Part shown: in pieces, positions 34,877-42,953 of the stretch | How positions within the stretch are numbered: position 1 is the first letter of the stretch | Layout: the number at the start of each line of letters is the position of its first letter | Source: Bittarella massiliensis (ex Durand et al. 2017) | Lineage (GTDB): Bacteria; Bacillota; Clostridia; Oscillospirales; Ruminococcaceae | Direction: 5' to 3' | NCBI RefSeq assembly: GCF_001486165.1 | Contig: NZ_LN908976.1 | Coordinates: 620,071-684,070, forward strand | Length of the DNA: 64,000 nt | Translations under genes and position numbers: made by a program | Notes under the pieces: generated by a model | What the model was told of the DNA's origin: nothing | Database searches by the model: none | What the model saw: only the letters and a program-made list of their open reading frames with translations

Positions 34877-35860
34877 ATGCAGACCGATTCTACACAGGCC
34901 GCGCACGAATTAGGGGATGCTTCTTTTTATCTGCATGATTATCATTTTCGACAGGATAATCATAATGGAATCTGCACCTTGCAGCCGCAAAACAGACAAG
35001 GCTATGGAAATATCTATCAGGTTCAACCGACAGATGGATTATTCCTGTCAACCGGAAGCTGGATACCATACGCCTCAATGGAACGCAAATATGAGATCAA
35101 TCAAAAGCTGGTGAAAATTTATTATTTGGAATCCGGCGGTGTTACCCTGATCCAGAATGGGCGGAAAGCCCAACCTATCACAGAGGGAATCCACCTTTAT
35201 CTAAATAAGCCGTCACAGGGGCGAGTATTATATCAACCCAATATACCAATCAGCTATGCGTCAGTTTTGCTGTTTGAAGATTACATAGAGAAAAATCTGC
35301 AAGACCGTTTTACCCCGGACGATTTTGACTATGCAGAGGTTTATGATTGGAAAGCTTTTGATTATAATACCCCGGAAATTGGAACCCTGTTTTTGCAGAT
35401 ACGGGATAAACTGATTGCTGGCGAAACCTCCCGTCTTTACTACGAAAGCAAAGTAGGTGAACTGCTTTCTATTGTGGCAGGCAACTTTCATAAACAGCGA
35501 CAGGAGATAGCATCTAAACACCAGTCTCTTTCCAAACAAGAGAAAAAGGCGCTGGAATCTGTACGTCTGGCTATTGAACAGAATATTTTAAACCCACCAG
35601 AACTCTCGCAGCTTTGCAAAATAGCAGCAATGGGGCAGACCAAACTTCGAGAATCATTCAAAGCCATGTATGGTGTTCCTATTGGGGCTTATATCCGACA
35701 GGCAAAAATGCGGTATGCGCTTTTATTGATGTCAAAACCGAATTTGACAATCGGCAATATTGCAGAGCATTTGGGCTATGCCAATGCAAGTAAATTTGCG
35801 GCCACTTTCCGTAAAGTTTATGGAAAATCCCCAGAAGAATATAGGAATCAAAAAAGATGA
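34877..35860 (+). CDS. AraC-family transcriptional regulator
   Basis: 327 residues from the ATG at 34877 (a GTG 9 bases upstream is the other choice). The N-terminal 220 residues are a ligand-sensing domain. The C-terminal pair of HTHs is LNPPELSQLCKIAAMGQTKLRESFKAMYGVPIGAYIRQAKMRYALLLM and LTIGNIAEHLGYANASKFAATFRKVYGKSPEEYR. It is divergent from the transporter operon and probably activates it in response to the transported compound, as YbtA does for yersiniabactin transport. Confidence 0.88.
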   Translation: MQTDSTQAAHELGDASFYLHDYHFRQDNHNGICTLQPQNRQGYGNIYQVQPTDGLFLSTGSWIPYASMERKYEINQKLVKIYYLESGGVTLIQNGRKAQPITEGIHLYLNKPSQGRVLYQPNIPISYASVLLFEDYIEKNLQDRFTPDDFDYAEVYDWKAFDYNTPEIGTLFLQIRDKLIAGETSRLYYESKVGELLSIVAGNFHKQRQEIASKHQSLSKQEKKALESVRLAIEQNILNPPELSQLCKIAAMGQTKLRESFKAMYGVPIGAYIRQAKMRYALLLMSKPNLTIGNIAEHLGYANASKFAATFRKVYGKSPEEYRNQKR

Positions 35861-35893
35861 AGTCAGTCTATTTACACTAACTTCGTCTTTTTG
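35857..35893 (+). terminator. Terminator after the araC-type gene
   Basis: GATGAAGTCAGT and ACTAACTTCGTC form an imperfect stem followed by TTTTTG. Confidence 0.65.
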
Positions 35894-35920
35894 ATTATAT
35901 TGTAATTTATTGTTAGGGAA

Positions 35921-36274
35921 TCAGTCGTTAATCAATTCTGCTAATATGATTTCTTCTGCCTGCGCTTTCAGCGTGTTCATCAGCCCCATCCAGCGCATAG
36001 GGTCACAGGCTTTCAGTTCCTCCGTGACACCCGCAACTTCCATCATGTGAGGCAACATGGTTTCCACACGCCCCTGTGCTGTCCGCTCAATCTCTAACAG
36101 GTGTGGATACAGCTTCTCGCTCATCAGCAGATGGTTGTAGAGAATGGGGCGATGTTCCTTTAGGTAGGATTTTCGCATTCTGCCGTACTTGCCGATAGAA
36201 GTTTCCGGCTGTTCAGAAAGTTTTAGGTTGGGTATATCATAATCTCCACAACGAATGTAAGTCAACTTACTCAT
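35921..36274 (-). CDS. tnpV: Transposon-encoded protein TnpV
   Basis: 117 residues from the ATG at 36272-36274, 7 bases after AGGAG. The core IGKYGRMRKSYLKEHRPILYNHLLMSEKLYPHLLEIERTAQ matches TnpV, found next to the serine recombinase in Tn4451-type elements. Function is unknown. It follows the recombinase gene closely. Confidence 0.82.
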   Translation of the reverse strand: MSKLTYIRCGDYDIPNLKLSEQPETSIGKYGRMRKSYLKEHRPILYNHLLMSEKLYPHLLEIERTAQGRVETMLPHMMEVAGVTEELKACDPMRWMGLMNTLKAQAEEIILAELIND

Positions 36275-36300
36275 ATTCATTCTCCTTTGCTTCGTGATGA

Positions 36301-38181
36301 TTAGACTGCTGCGCTGGCTGCTATGCTGCCTTTGCGTGGTTCTTCTTTCGGCAGCTGTCCGACAGTAGAAAAAACGCCTTTTTTCATATCCTCAGCCCGG
36401 ATCAGGGCTTTCTTAGCGTCCATTTCCGCTTTTTTCTTCGCCTTGATTTTGTCCTCATACTGTTTCTGTGCGCCGCTGGCTTTCCGCTTCAAATAATTCT
36501 GATGAAGCCTGTCCTTGCGTTCTTCTTTTTTCTGCAGTTCTTCCTGTTCCTCCGGGGTTAAAGGAACCGGCTGTAAGGATGGTGGGATATAGCGTCCTAA
36601 AAAATTGAAGTAGATTTCAATTTCCTGCGTGGTGTCCTGGCTGCCTTTTCGGGCGCGTTCGTGGACAAGGATTTTCTCTACAAACTCGTTGAGCATGGTG
36701 TTTGTCAGCGTGTCAAAATTCTCATACTTATCAATCAGGGCTATAAATTTCTCTGCGGATTTCTGGCTCTGCTCATAGCCGGTAACAGCCTTTTCCAGCT
36801 CCACAATTTCAATCTCAAGTGCGTCCTGCTCTTTGGCATACTGTGCATCAAGCGCCCTATATCGTGCATCCGACAGCTTGCCGAGGGCATTGTCCTCATA
36901 GATTTTGCAAATCAGTTTTTCCAGTTCTCCGGTTCTCTTTTGAGCAGCAGCCAGACGCCTGCGCTTTTTCGATATATCGGCACTCTGTTGAGCAACCTGC
37001 GTTTCCTGAACGGTGTGAATAAATTCCGTCCGGTCATTTCTGGAATATTCAGCGATAGCCCGGAGCGTGTCAGAAACCAATGTCAGAACAGCACTCTCAT
37101 TGATACGGTGTTGTGTAGGGCATAGTGTCCCACACGGAACTTTGGTATAATTGGAACAGGTATATTGAGAAATCCGCCTGCCATTGTTGATGCGGTGGAC
37201 ATACATCTTGCCGCCACAATCGGCACAATAGAGCAAACCTGTGAGGGGAGCCGCTTCGCCCCAGCCGTTTGGATAACGCCGTACATTGCTGCGGATTTTC
37301 TGCGCCAAATCAAAGGTCTGCTGGTCGATAATGGCTTCATGGGTATTCTCAAAGATCGTCCATTCATCCTCAGAAACATAGTGGCTTTTCTTGTCCTTAA
37401 AGTGCTTGCGGGTCTTGAAATTGATGGTATGCCCTAAATACTCTCGTTTTTTCAAAATGTTCACGATGGTAGATGATCCCCATCCATAGGGGTCTTTGAC
37501 CGGCTTTGAACGGTTCACACCTTCGTTGAATCGGGCAAGGTGTACGACAGGAATTTCAATCCGGTCTGCGGACAACTTGCAAGCGATCTGATAAGGCCCA
37601 TATCCCTCCAGCGTGAGGGAAAAGATACGGCGTACCACTTCGGTGGCTTCCTCATCTACCAGCCAATGTTCCCGCTTTTCATCCCACAAGTAGCCGTAAA
37701 TCACGGTGCCTGTCAGGTGCTTACCGCTCATGCCTTTTGACTTAAACACAGATCGGATTTTCCGGCTGGTGTCGCGGGCGTAAAACTCATTCATGATATT
37801 GCGGAAGGGCGTAAAATCATCGTCGCCTTTCAGACTGTCCACGCCATCGTTGATGGCAATTAACCGTACGCCGCGCTGCCGCAAAATCTCCATGACCTGG
37901 CCGACTTTCAGATAGTCACGCCCTAACCGGCTCATGTCCTTGATGACGATTGCCTCTACACGCCCTGCCTCCACTTCCTCCATCATCGCCAAAAATCCGG
38001 GGCGGTCAAAACGGGTGCCTGAGATACCATCATCGGTAAAGTGCGTAGGGTTGGGCAGCCCATTCCGGCGGGCAAAATCCTCTAACATCTGCTTTTGGTT
38101 GGATATGGAATTGCTCTCGCCCTGTAACTCATCGTCCCGGCTCAGGCGCTCGTACAGTGGGGTAATTTTTTCATTTCTCAT
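36301..38181 (-). CDS. tnpX: Large serine recombinase (TnpX type)
   Basis: 626 residues. The catalytic domain has the nucleophile in YERLSRDDE (S14) and arginines in IKDMSRLGRDYLKVG. Then come a recombinase domain (GYGPYQIACKLSADRIEIP), a zinc ribbon (LLYCADCGGKMYVHR, later C.NYTKVPC), a long coiled coil and a C-terminal DUF4368-like part. It excises and inserts the nested element through a circular intermediate. It lies about 90 bases from the right end. A good AGGAGG precedes the ATG. It looks intact. Confidence 0.93.
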   Translation of the reverse strand: MRNEKITPLYERLSRDDELQGESNSISNQKQMLEDFARRNGLPNPTHFTDDGISGTRFDRPGFLAMMEEVEAGRVEAIVIKDMSRLGRDYLKVGQVMEILRQRGVRLIAINDGVDSLKGDDDFTPFRNIMNEFYARDTSRKIRSVFKSKGMSGKHLTGTVIYGYLWDEKREHWLVDEEATEVVRRIFSLTLEGYGPYQIACKLSADRIEIPVVHLARFNEGVNRSKPVKDPYGWGSSTIVNILKKREYLGHTINFKTRKHFKDKKSHYVSEDEWTIFENTHEAIIDQQTFDLAQKIRSNVRRYPNGWGEAAPLTGLLYCADCGGKMYVHRINNGRRISQYTCSNYTKVPCGTLCPTQHRINESAVLTLVSDTLRAIAEYSRNDRTEFIHTVQETQVAQQSADISKKRRRLAAAQKRTGELEKLICKIYEDNALGKLSDARYRALDAQYAKEQDALEIEIVELEKAVTGYEQSQKSAEKFIALIDKYENFDTLTNTMLNEFVEKILVHERARKGSQDTTQEIEIYFNFLGRYIPPSLQPVPLTPEEQEELQKKEERKDRLHQNYLKRKASGAQKQYEDKIKAKKKAEMDAKKALIRAEDMKKGVFSTVGQLPKEEPRKGSIAASAAV

Positions 38182-38203
38182 GGCTGTACCTCCTGATACA
38201 AAA

Positions 38204-38266
38204 ATGCTCTAAGTAATTGCTTCACTAACCATGACAAAATCATGATTAAGAAGTCACTTAGAGCAT
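38204..38266. repeat. Inverted repeat at the right end of the nested element
   Basis: ATGCTCTAAGT (38204-38214) and ACTTAGAGCAT (38256-38266) are perfect 11-bp inverted copies, with a smaller CATG..CATG pair between them. The outer copy lies 7 bases from the crossover dinucleotide and the whole is upstream of the recombinase gene, so it may be a recombinase binding site, an operator, or both. Confidence 0.65.
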
Positions 38267-38270
38267 ATAT

Positions 38271-38276
38271 CACCGG
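38271..38276. other. Right attachment site of the nested element
   Basis: The CC at 38273-38274 is the second copy of the crossover dinucleotide. To the right the virD4 5' half resumes (minus strand GCCGCCGG). Confidence 0.7.
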
Positions 38277-39288
38277 CGGCCAGCTTGAATTTGCGGTACT
38301 GCTTCACGGCGAAGTGGTCCGGGTGTTCCTTCTCCAGCTTGGCAAAGAGCAGATCAACAGGGCTTTGAAATTCCTCGTCGTCCTCTCTGGCCTCCGATGC
38401 GTTGATAAGCTCCAGCAGCGTGAGGAAGTTCTTTTCCTCCGGTTCCGCCTCGTACCAGATGTACCCGATCAGGGCGCAGTACAAAAGCCGCTCGGCCTTC
38501 ACCCAAAAATCTTCCGAGGATTTTTCTCCGTCGCCTTTGGTATTGGCGATGATGACATTGACCAGCTTCAAAATATCCTTTTCGCTGCGGATATAGGCGA
38601 AGGGGTTGTATTTCATGCTCTTTTTGAAGTTGATGGTGTTGAGGACCTTGATGCGGTACGGCTCATAGATGACCTTTCCGCGGGCGTCCCGCATGGGCTT
38701 TCCGTTCTCGTCCAGCTTGGGGGCGCCCCGGCGCAGCATGGTCCCCACCTCGGACAAAAGCTGTCCTTTGGGATCGGTGACCACATAGGAACTGTGCATC
38801 TGCATCAGGGAGGGCTTGACGAAGAACCGGGTCTTGCCGCTGCCGCTTCCGCCGATGACCAGAATGTTTTTGTTCCGGGCGTACTTGGGATTTTTCGGGC
38901 GGCTGGACATGGTGAGCTTTTCCGTCTGGGTCAAAGGGATGTTCCAGTCAGGGACCGGATCGACATAGGGGGCAATATCCGCCGCTGTGCCCCACCGGGC
39001 GCTGCCATACTCAATGCCCTTGCGATATTTCTTTGTATTCTTGCTCTTGGCATACACCGCCAGCCGAACAATGATCGCCCCGGCGATACCTGCCAGTAGG
39101 TCTAATAGGTGCAGGCTGGGCGCCGCAGAAGAAAACGCCTCCGTAAAGCCCTGGCTCAAATGCAGAAACTTTTCAGAGGCGTCAAGGCCGGGCGCAAGGC
39201 GCACCGCCTGGCAGAGCTTATCAAAGAGATACACGAACAGCAGATATGGGAGGTTGGGGAGCAGCTTTTTCTTCCAGTCAACCGTCAT
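38273..39288 (-). pseudogene. virD4: VirD4-type coupling protein, 5' part (split by insertion)
   Basis: 338 codons plus two bases of the ICE coupling protein. It has N-terminal membrane segments (YLLFVYLFDKLCQ, LLDLLAGIAGAIIVRLAVYA), the Walker A ILVIGGSGSGKTRFFVKP (about 143-150) and VVTDPKGQLLSEVG. Beyond LAAG it runs into the nested element and stops after six foreign codons (stop at 38254). The 3' half is at 18734-19580. Without Walker B the product cannot be functional, so ICE transfer should be off unless the element excises. Confidence 0.92.
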
Positions 39289-39773
39289 AATTCCACACCC
39301 CGGTCTTTGGTCTTGACCTTCTCCCGCTGGCGGTGCTGGGCTTTGGCCTGCTGCTTTGCCTGCTCCAGCTCCTTGCGGATGGAGGGCTTTTTCTCTTTCT
39401 CCAGGTTCTTTGCGGAGAACTCCCGAAAGGCCGCCGTGATAACATCGGCATCCCGCCCCTTGAAAAACACCAGGTAGCGGGGTATCTCGCCGCTGGTGTC
39501 CTTTTTCAGAGCAAAGTCAATGCCGTACTTCTTGGCGGTGGCGGAAAAGGCCCGGATGTTCTGGTCGGTGATCTCGATGTTGGAAACGCCGGTGTTGTGC
39601 TTCATCAGCTGCCGGAGGGTCTGTTTTCCGTGGTGCAGCTTGGTCTTGTGGCCGGTCACGCCTTTCTGCATCTCGTCCAGCACTTTTTTCATGGCCTGTT
39701 GCAGCATCCCAGCGGAGAGCTTTGTAGCCTCCACGCAGAGGGCAACGGTGCGCTGGGTGACTTCTTCCTGCAT
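39285..39773 (-). CDS. PcfB-family protein (DUF3801)
   Basis: 162 residues. The N-terminal TQRTVALCVEATKLSAGMLQQAMKKVL and central NIEITDQNIRAFSATAKKYGIDFALKKD match PcfB, the conserved partner encoded upstream of the coupling protein in Gram-positive conjugation systems. The tail KKPSIRKELEQAKQQAKAQ resembles the C-termini of two antirestriction-region proteins of this ICE. Its TGA overlaps the virD4 ATG by 4 bases. Confidence 0.85.
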   Translation of the reverse strand: MQEEVTQRTVALCVEATKLSAGMLQQAMKKVLDEMQKGVTGHKTKLHHGKQTLRQLMKHNTGVSNIEITDQNIRAFSATAKKYGIDFALKKDTSGEIPRYLVFFKGRDADVITAAFREFSAKNLEKEKKPSIRKELEQAKQQAKAQHRQREKVKTKDRGVEL

Positions 39774-39779
39774 GAGTGA

Positions 39780-40679
39780 TTACCTCCTTTCTCCGCTGCC
39801 ATACAGATCGTGGTTCACCAGGGACGCATAGTAGCTGTCGATGGTGGCCGGGGCGTTATACAGGGCAGCCAGCAGATATTTCTTGATGTTGCGGACATAG
39901 GTGGTGTTCTCCCGCATACGGTCCAACACATACTCGATGTGAGAACTGTTCAGCTTCAGGAACCGGGATTTGACCACCTCCGCCGGATAGTCGTCCCCGG
40001 CAATGCGGATCGTCTCCCTGCGGGAACAGACGGTATCCACCATGAGCTCCACCAGCTCGTCCAGGCGGTCACGGTCCATGCGCTCGTTCTGTACGAGGAT
40101 GTCATACTCAATGTTCTCCAAAATCAGTTCCCGATAGCCTTCTCGCTCCCGCGTCCAGTCCCGTCCAGCCCTGTTGCCCCCTGCGGGGGTTTGGGGGCTT
40201 GATTGGATAGGATTTGATCCTTCCGTACTTGATGAATCAGTATTTGATATTTGGTTACTTGATCCTTTAGTATTTAATTGTGCGGGGTTTTCCTGTTCAG
40301 GTTTTCCCAAGACAGGAGAATCCAAGACTGGTTTTACCTGAACTGGATTTTCCCGTTCAGGTTTTCCCGGTTTAGGTTCCGGCGGTCTGGGCTGCTCCAG
40401 GATCGTGTACTCGATTCTGCCGAGCCGCCCGTTGGCGTTACGGACTCTTTCACGGATAATGTACCCCGCATCCTCCAGCTCCCGGACCGTAGCACAAATG
40501 CTGTCCACTCCATCCCGGCATATCCGGGCAAGTCCTTTGGTGGTGTAGTCCCAATCCTCCGGCAAGGATAGCATGAGGGACAGCAGCCCTTTCGCTTTCA
40601 GCGACAGCACCGTGTTCCGCAGATGATGGTTTGCCATCACCGTGTAGTCGCGGGTTTTCTCAATGCGAAATACCGCCAT
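39780..40679 (-). CDS. Replication initiator-type protein (DUF6017)
   Basis: 299 residues. The N-terminal winged helix (HLRNTVLSLKAKGLLSLMLSLPEDWDYTTKGLARICRDG, ATVRELEDAGYIIRERVRNANG) is as in RepA_N/phage replication organiser proteins. A proline-rich linker with repeated GKPEREN/GKPEQEN units follows. The C-terminal part (LILENIEYDILVQNERMDRDRLDELVELMVDTVCS) is the DUF6017 region. It is the first gene of the transfer operon, with GGAGGTGAGATT before the ATG. Confidence 0.8.
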   Translation of the reverse strand: MAVFRIEKTRDYTVMANHHLRNTVLSLKAKGLLSLMLSLPEDWDYTTKGLARICRDGVDSICATVRELEDAGYIIRERVRNANGRLGRIEYTILEQPRPPEPKPGKPERENPVQVKPVLDSPVLGKPEQENPAQLNTKGSSNQISNTDSSSTEGSNPIQSSPQTPAGGNRAGRDWTREREGYRELILENIEYDILVQNERMDRDRLDELVELMVDTVCSRRETIRIAGDDYPAEVVKSRFLKLNSSHIEYVLDRMRENTTYVRNIKKYLLAALYNAPATIDSYYASLVNHDLYGSGERR

Positions 40680-40862
40680 AATCTCACCTCCCTCCGGCGG
40701 TCTGGAAAAGTGTTCGTTTTCGGAAAAAATTCAATTCTGTGCCCATTTGCTTTTCCATGTGGGAAAACCTATGGACACTTGATTTGCATTTCCTACATGA
40801 AGAAATACCTTCGATTTCTCACCCCTTTCAATACAGTTTTCCGTGTACTTGATGGAAAGTAA

Positions 40863-40891
40863 AAAACGCCATAGGATTTCCTATGGCGTTT
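40863..40891. terminator. Hairpin near the ICE right end
   Basis: AAACGCCATAGG and CCTATGGCGTTT are perfectly complementary around ATTT, with flanking A and T runs. Together with the next hairpin it lies in a 386-base stretch (40680-41065) holding no convincing gene. Confidence 0.7.
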
Positions 40892-40900
40892 GGGACAGGA

Positions 40901-40933
40901 AAAGGGTGCTGATATTTCACATCAGCACCCTTT
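40901..40933. terminator. Second hairpin near the ICE right end
   Basis: AAAGGGTGCTGAT and ATCAGCACCCTTT form a perfect 13-bp stem around ATTTCAC. It separates ICE from chromosome-side genes; the ICE terminus is probably between here and about 41,050. Confidence 0.7.
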
Positions 40934-41065
40934 ATCCTGCCAGTATTTGATTTTTTGACTTCACATCGTGTTCCTTGCCTCTGAAAACATTGATTTTACT
41001 GGACTATCTCATGTTTTCTTATTAGGAGGCGGGGAAAGCCAGTCCTCTTTTTTCTATCAGAGTCT

Positions 41066-42844
41066 CTACGCCTCGGGGAAGAGGGGCATCAGCTCTTTTT
41101 TGAGCACGTCCACCAGTCCCAGGTCGCTGATTTTCACCTTGGGGATCACCGGCAGGGCCAGGGTGGCGATGCGCAGCAGGGGGTTTTTCTGCTGCAGTCC
41201 CACCTGGCGCAGGGCCTTTTTCATGGCCACCGACTGGGCCGCCACCTGCTCCCAAGAGAGGTTGGACATCAGCCCGCCCACCGGCAGGGGGAAGGTGCAG
41301 AGGACCTCTCCCCCGGCGGCACAGGCGATGCCGCCGCCGCACTCCCGCAACTTTTTGTAGACGGCGTAGCCGTCCTCCGGGGTCTTGTAGACGATGGTCA
41401 GGTTGTGGCAGTCGTGGGAGACGGTGGAGCCGTCGGCCCCCCGCTCCAGGCCGAAGCCGCGGACCACCCCTTTGGCCAGGGTGCCGTTGCCGTAGCGGTT
41501 GATGACAATGGCGTAGCAGAGGTCGCTGTCGCCGGAGATGTCCACCCGGCCCTCTTTGACCGGCAGCGTCTCCACCACGGCGTCGGCGGTGGAGACCTCC
41601 ATGTCGCCGTAGGTCATCACGTTGACCGCCACCTGCTCCCCGCAGCCGGCGGGGGCCGCCAGGGCAAAGTCGGCGGCGGTCAGGTTGGGCACGTCCATGG
41701 AGTTGACCGTCTCGAAGGGGTGGGCCTGCTGGGGGATCTCCACCAGCAGAGCCCCGTCCTCCGCCACCTTTTTGCCGGCGGTGAAGACCTCCTTGACCTG
41801 CAGGTTCTGCAGGTCGTCCAGCAGCAGGAAGTCGGCCACGTAGCCGGGGGCCACCGCCCCCAGGTTGTCCAGGCGGGCGGCCTGGGCGGGCAGCAGGGTG
41901 GCGCTGCGGATGGCCAGGACCGGGTCCATCCCCAGGCTGACGGCGTGGCGGACCACGTCGTCGATGTGCCCCACGTAGAGGATGTCGTCGGCCTCTCTGT
42001 CGTCGGTGCAGAAGGTCAGCCGGTCCAGGCAGGGGAAGTCCTTGACCCCCTCCCAGACGGCGGTGACGTTGCGGGAGATGGAGGAGTCCCGGGCGTCGAC
42101 GTAGATGCCGGCGCGCATCTTGTCCACCGACTCCTCGCTGGTGGTGGACTCGTGGCAGGTCCAGGGGCCGCCCACCCGGTAGGCGGAGACCATCCGCCCG
42201 GTCTGGCGGGGGAGGTGGCCCTGCAGGTAGAGGCCCTCCTCCTCGGCGGCGGCGATGATGTCCATCATCCGCTCCTCGCCCTCGACCACCCCGACAAAGT
42301 CCATCACCTCGGCCAGGCCGTGGACGTTCTCCAGCTTGGCTAGCCGGTGGATGGTGGCGGCGTCAAAGGTGGCCCCGGCGTTTTCCAGCCCGGGGACCGA
42401 GGGGACGCAGGAGGGGATGTTGATGAGCTGGCGCATGGGCAGGCCCAGGGCCGCGTCGTGCATGTAGTGGACCGCCTCCTCCCCGGCGACGTTGGCGATC
42501 TCGTGGGGGTCGGTGACGGCGGTGGTGGTGCCGTGGGGCAGGACGGCGGCGGCGAAGTTGCGGGGGGTCAGCATCGAGCTCTCCACGTGGACGTGGGCGT
42601 CGATGAAGCCGGGCACCAGGGTGCGGCCGCGCCCGTCGTAGACCTCTTTGGCCAGGTGCAGATCCGCCTGGGGATCGCCCGCCTCCACGTGGGCCACAAA
42701 GCCCTGGTGGACAAAGACGGTGGCGGGGTAAACCTCGCCGGTGAAGACGTTGACGTACTGGACGTTGGCGATGGCCAGGTCGCAGGGGATGCGGCCCAGG
42801 GCCGCCTGCAACAGGGCGCGCTTGTCGTTGGGCTGGTATTTCAT
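41066..42844 (-). CDS. ade: Adenine deaminase
   Basis: 592 residues, the usual length of the bacterial Ade family. The metal-binding DAHVHVESSMLTPRNF is intact, with LYLQGHLP, STTSEESVDKMRAG and LTFCTDDREADDIL further on. It converts adenine to hypoxanthine and ammonia for purine salvage. It follows the purine permease gene by about 110 bases and probably shares its riboswitch-controlled transcript. No clear terminator follows it before the ICE boundary. Confidence 0.95.
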   Translation of the reverse strand: MKYQPNDKRALLQAALGRIPCDLAIANVQYVNVFTGEVYPATVFVHQGFVAHVEAGDPQADLHLAKEVYDGRGRTLVPGFIDAHVHVESSMLTPRNFAAAVLPHGTTTAVTDPHEIANVAGEEAVHYMHDAALGLPMRQLINIPSCVPSVPGLENAGATFDAATIHRLAKLENVHGLAEVMDFVGVVEGEERMMDIIAAAEEEGLYLQGHLPRQTGRMVSAYRVGGPWTCHESTTSEESVDKMRAGIYVDARDSSISRNVTAVWEGVKDFPCLDRLTFCTDDREADDILYVGHIDDVVRHAVSLGMDPVLAIRSATLLPAQAARLDNLGAVAPGYVADFLLLDDLQNLQVKEVFTAGKKVAEDGALLVEIPQQAHPFETVNSMDVPNLTAADFALAAPAGCGEQVAVNVMTYGDMEVSTADAVVETLPVKEGRVDISGDSDLCYAIVINRYGNGTLAKGVVRGFGLERGADGSTVSHDCHNLTIVYKTPEDGYAVYKKLRECGGGIACAAGGEVLCTFPLPVGGLMSNLSWEQVAAQSVAMKKALRQVGLQQKNPLLRIATLALPVIPKVKISDLGLVDVLKKELMPLFPEA

Positions 42845-42953
42845 CTTTTCAGGTCTCCTTTTCTCTTTTCCCCGGCCCGGCCGCCGCCCGCTGCAAGGGG
42901 CGCCCGGGTGCCGGTCTCTCTCCGCAGGGTGTTCGGGTGAGCTCTACGCCGCC

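Larger units (their letters stand above)
19581..38272. mobile_element. Nested serine-recombinase transposon (Tn4451/TnpX type) inserted in virD4
   Basis: 18,692 bp. At the left edge the minus strand reads CTGG-CAAGACCCTG, at the right edge GCCGCCGG-TGATATATG. Deleting everything between the GG dinucleotides regenerates GCC GCC GGC AAG ACC, an in-frame coupling protein gene. The element encodes a large serine recombinase near its right end, TnpV and TnpW, replication proteins, a MobA/MobL relaxase and oriT, a toxin-antitoxin pair, three sigma-like proteins and a transport operon. It has no T4SS of its own, so it is mobilisable rather than self-transmissible. Confidence 0.88.
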
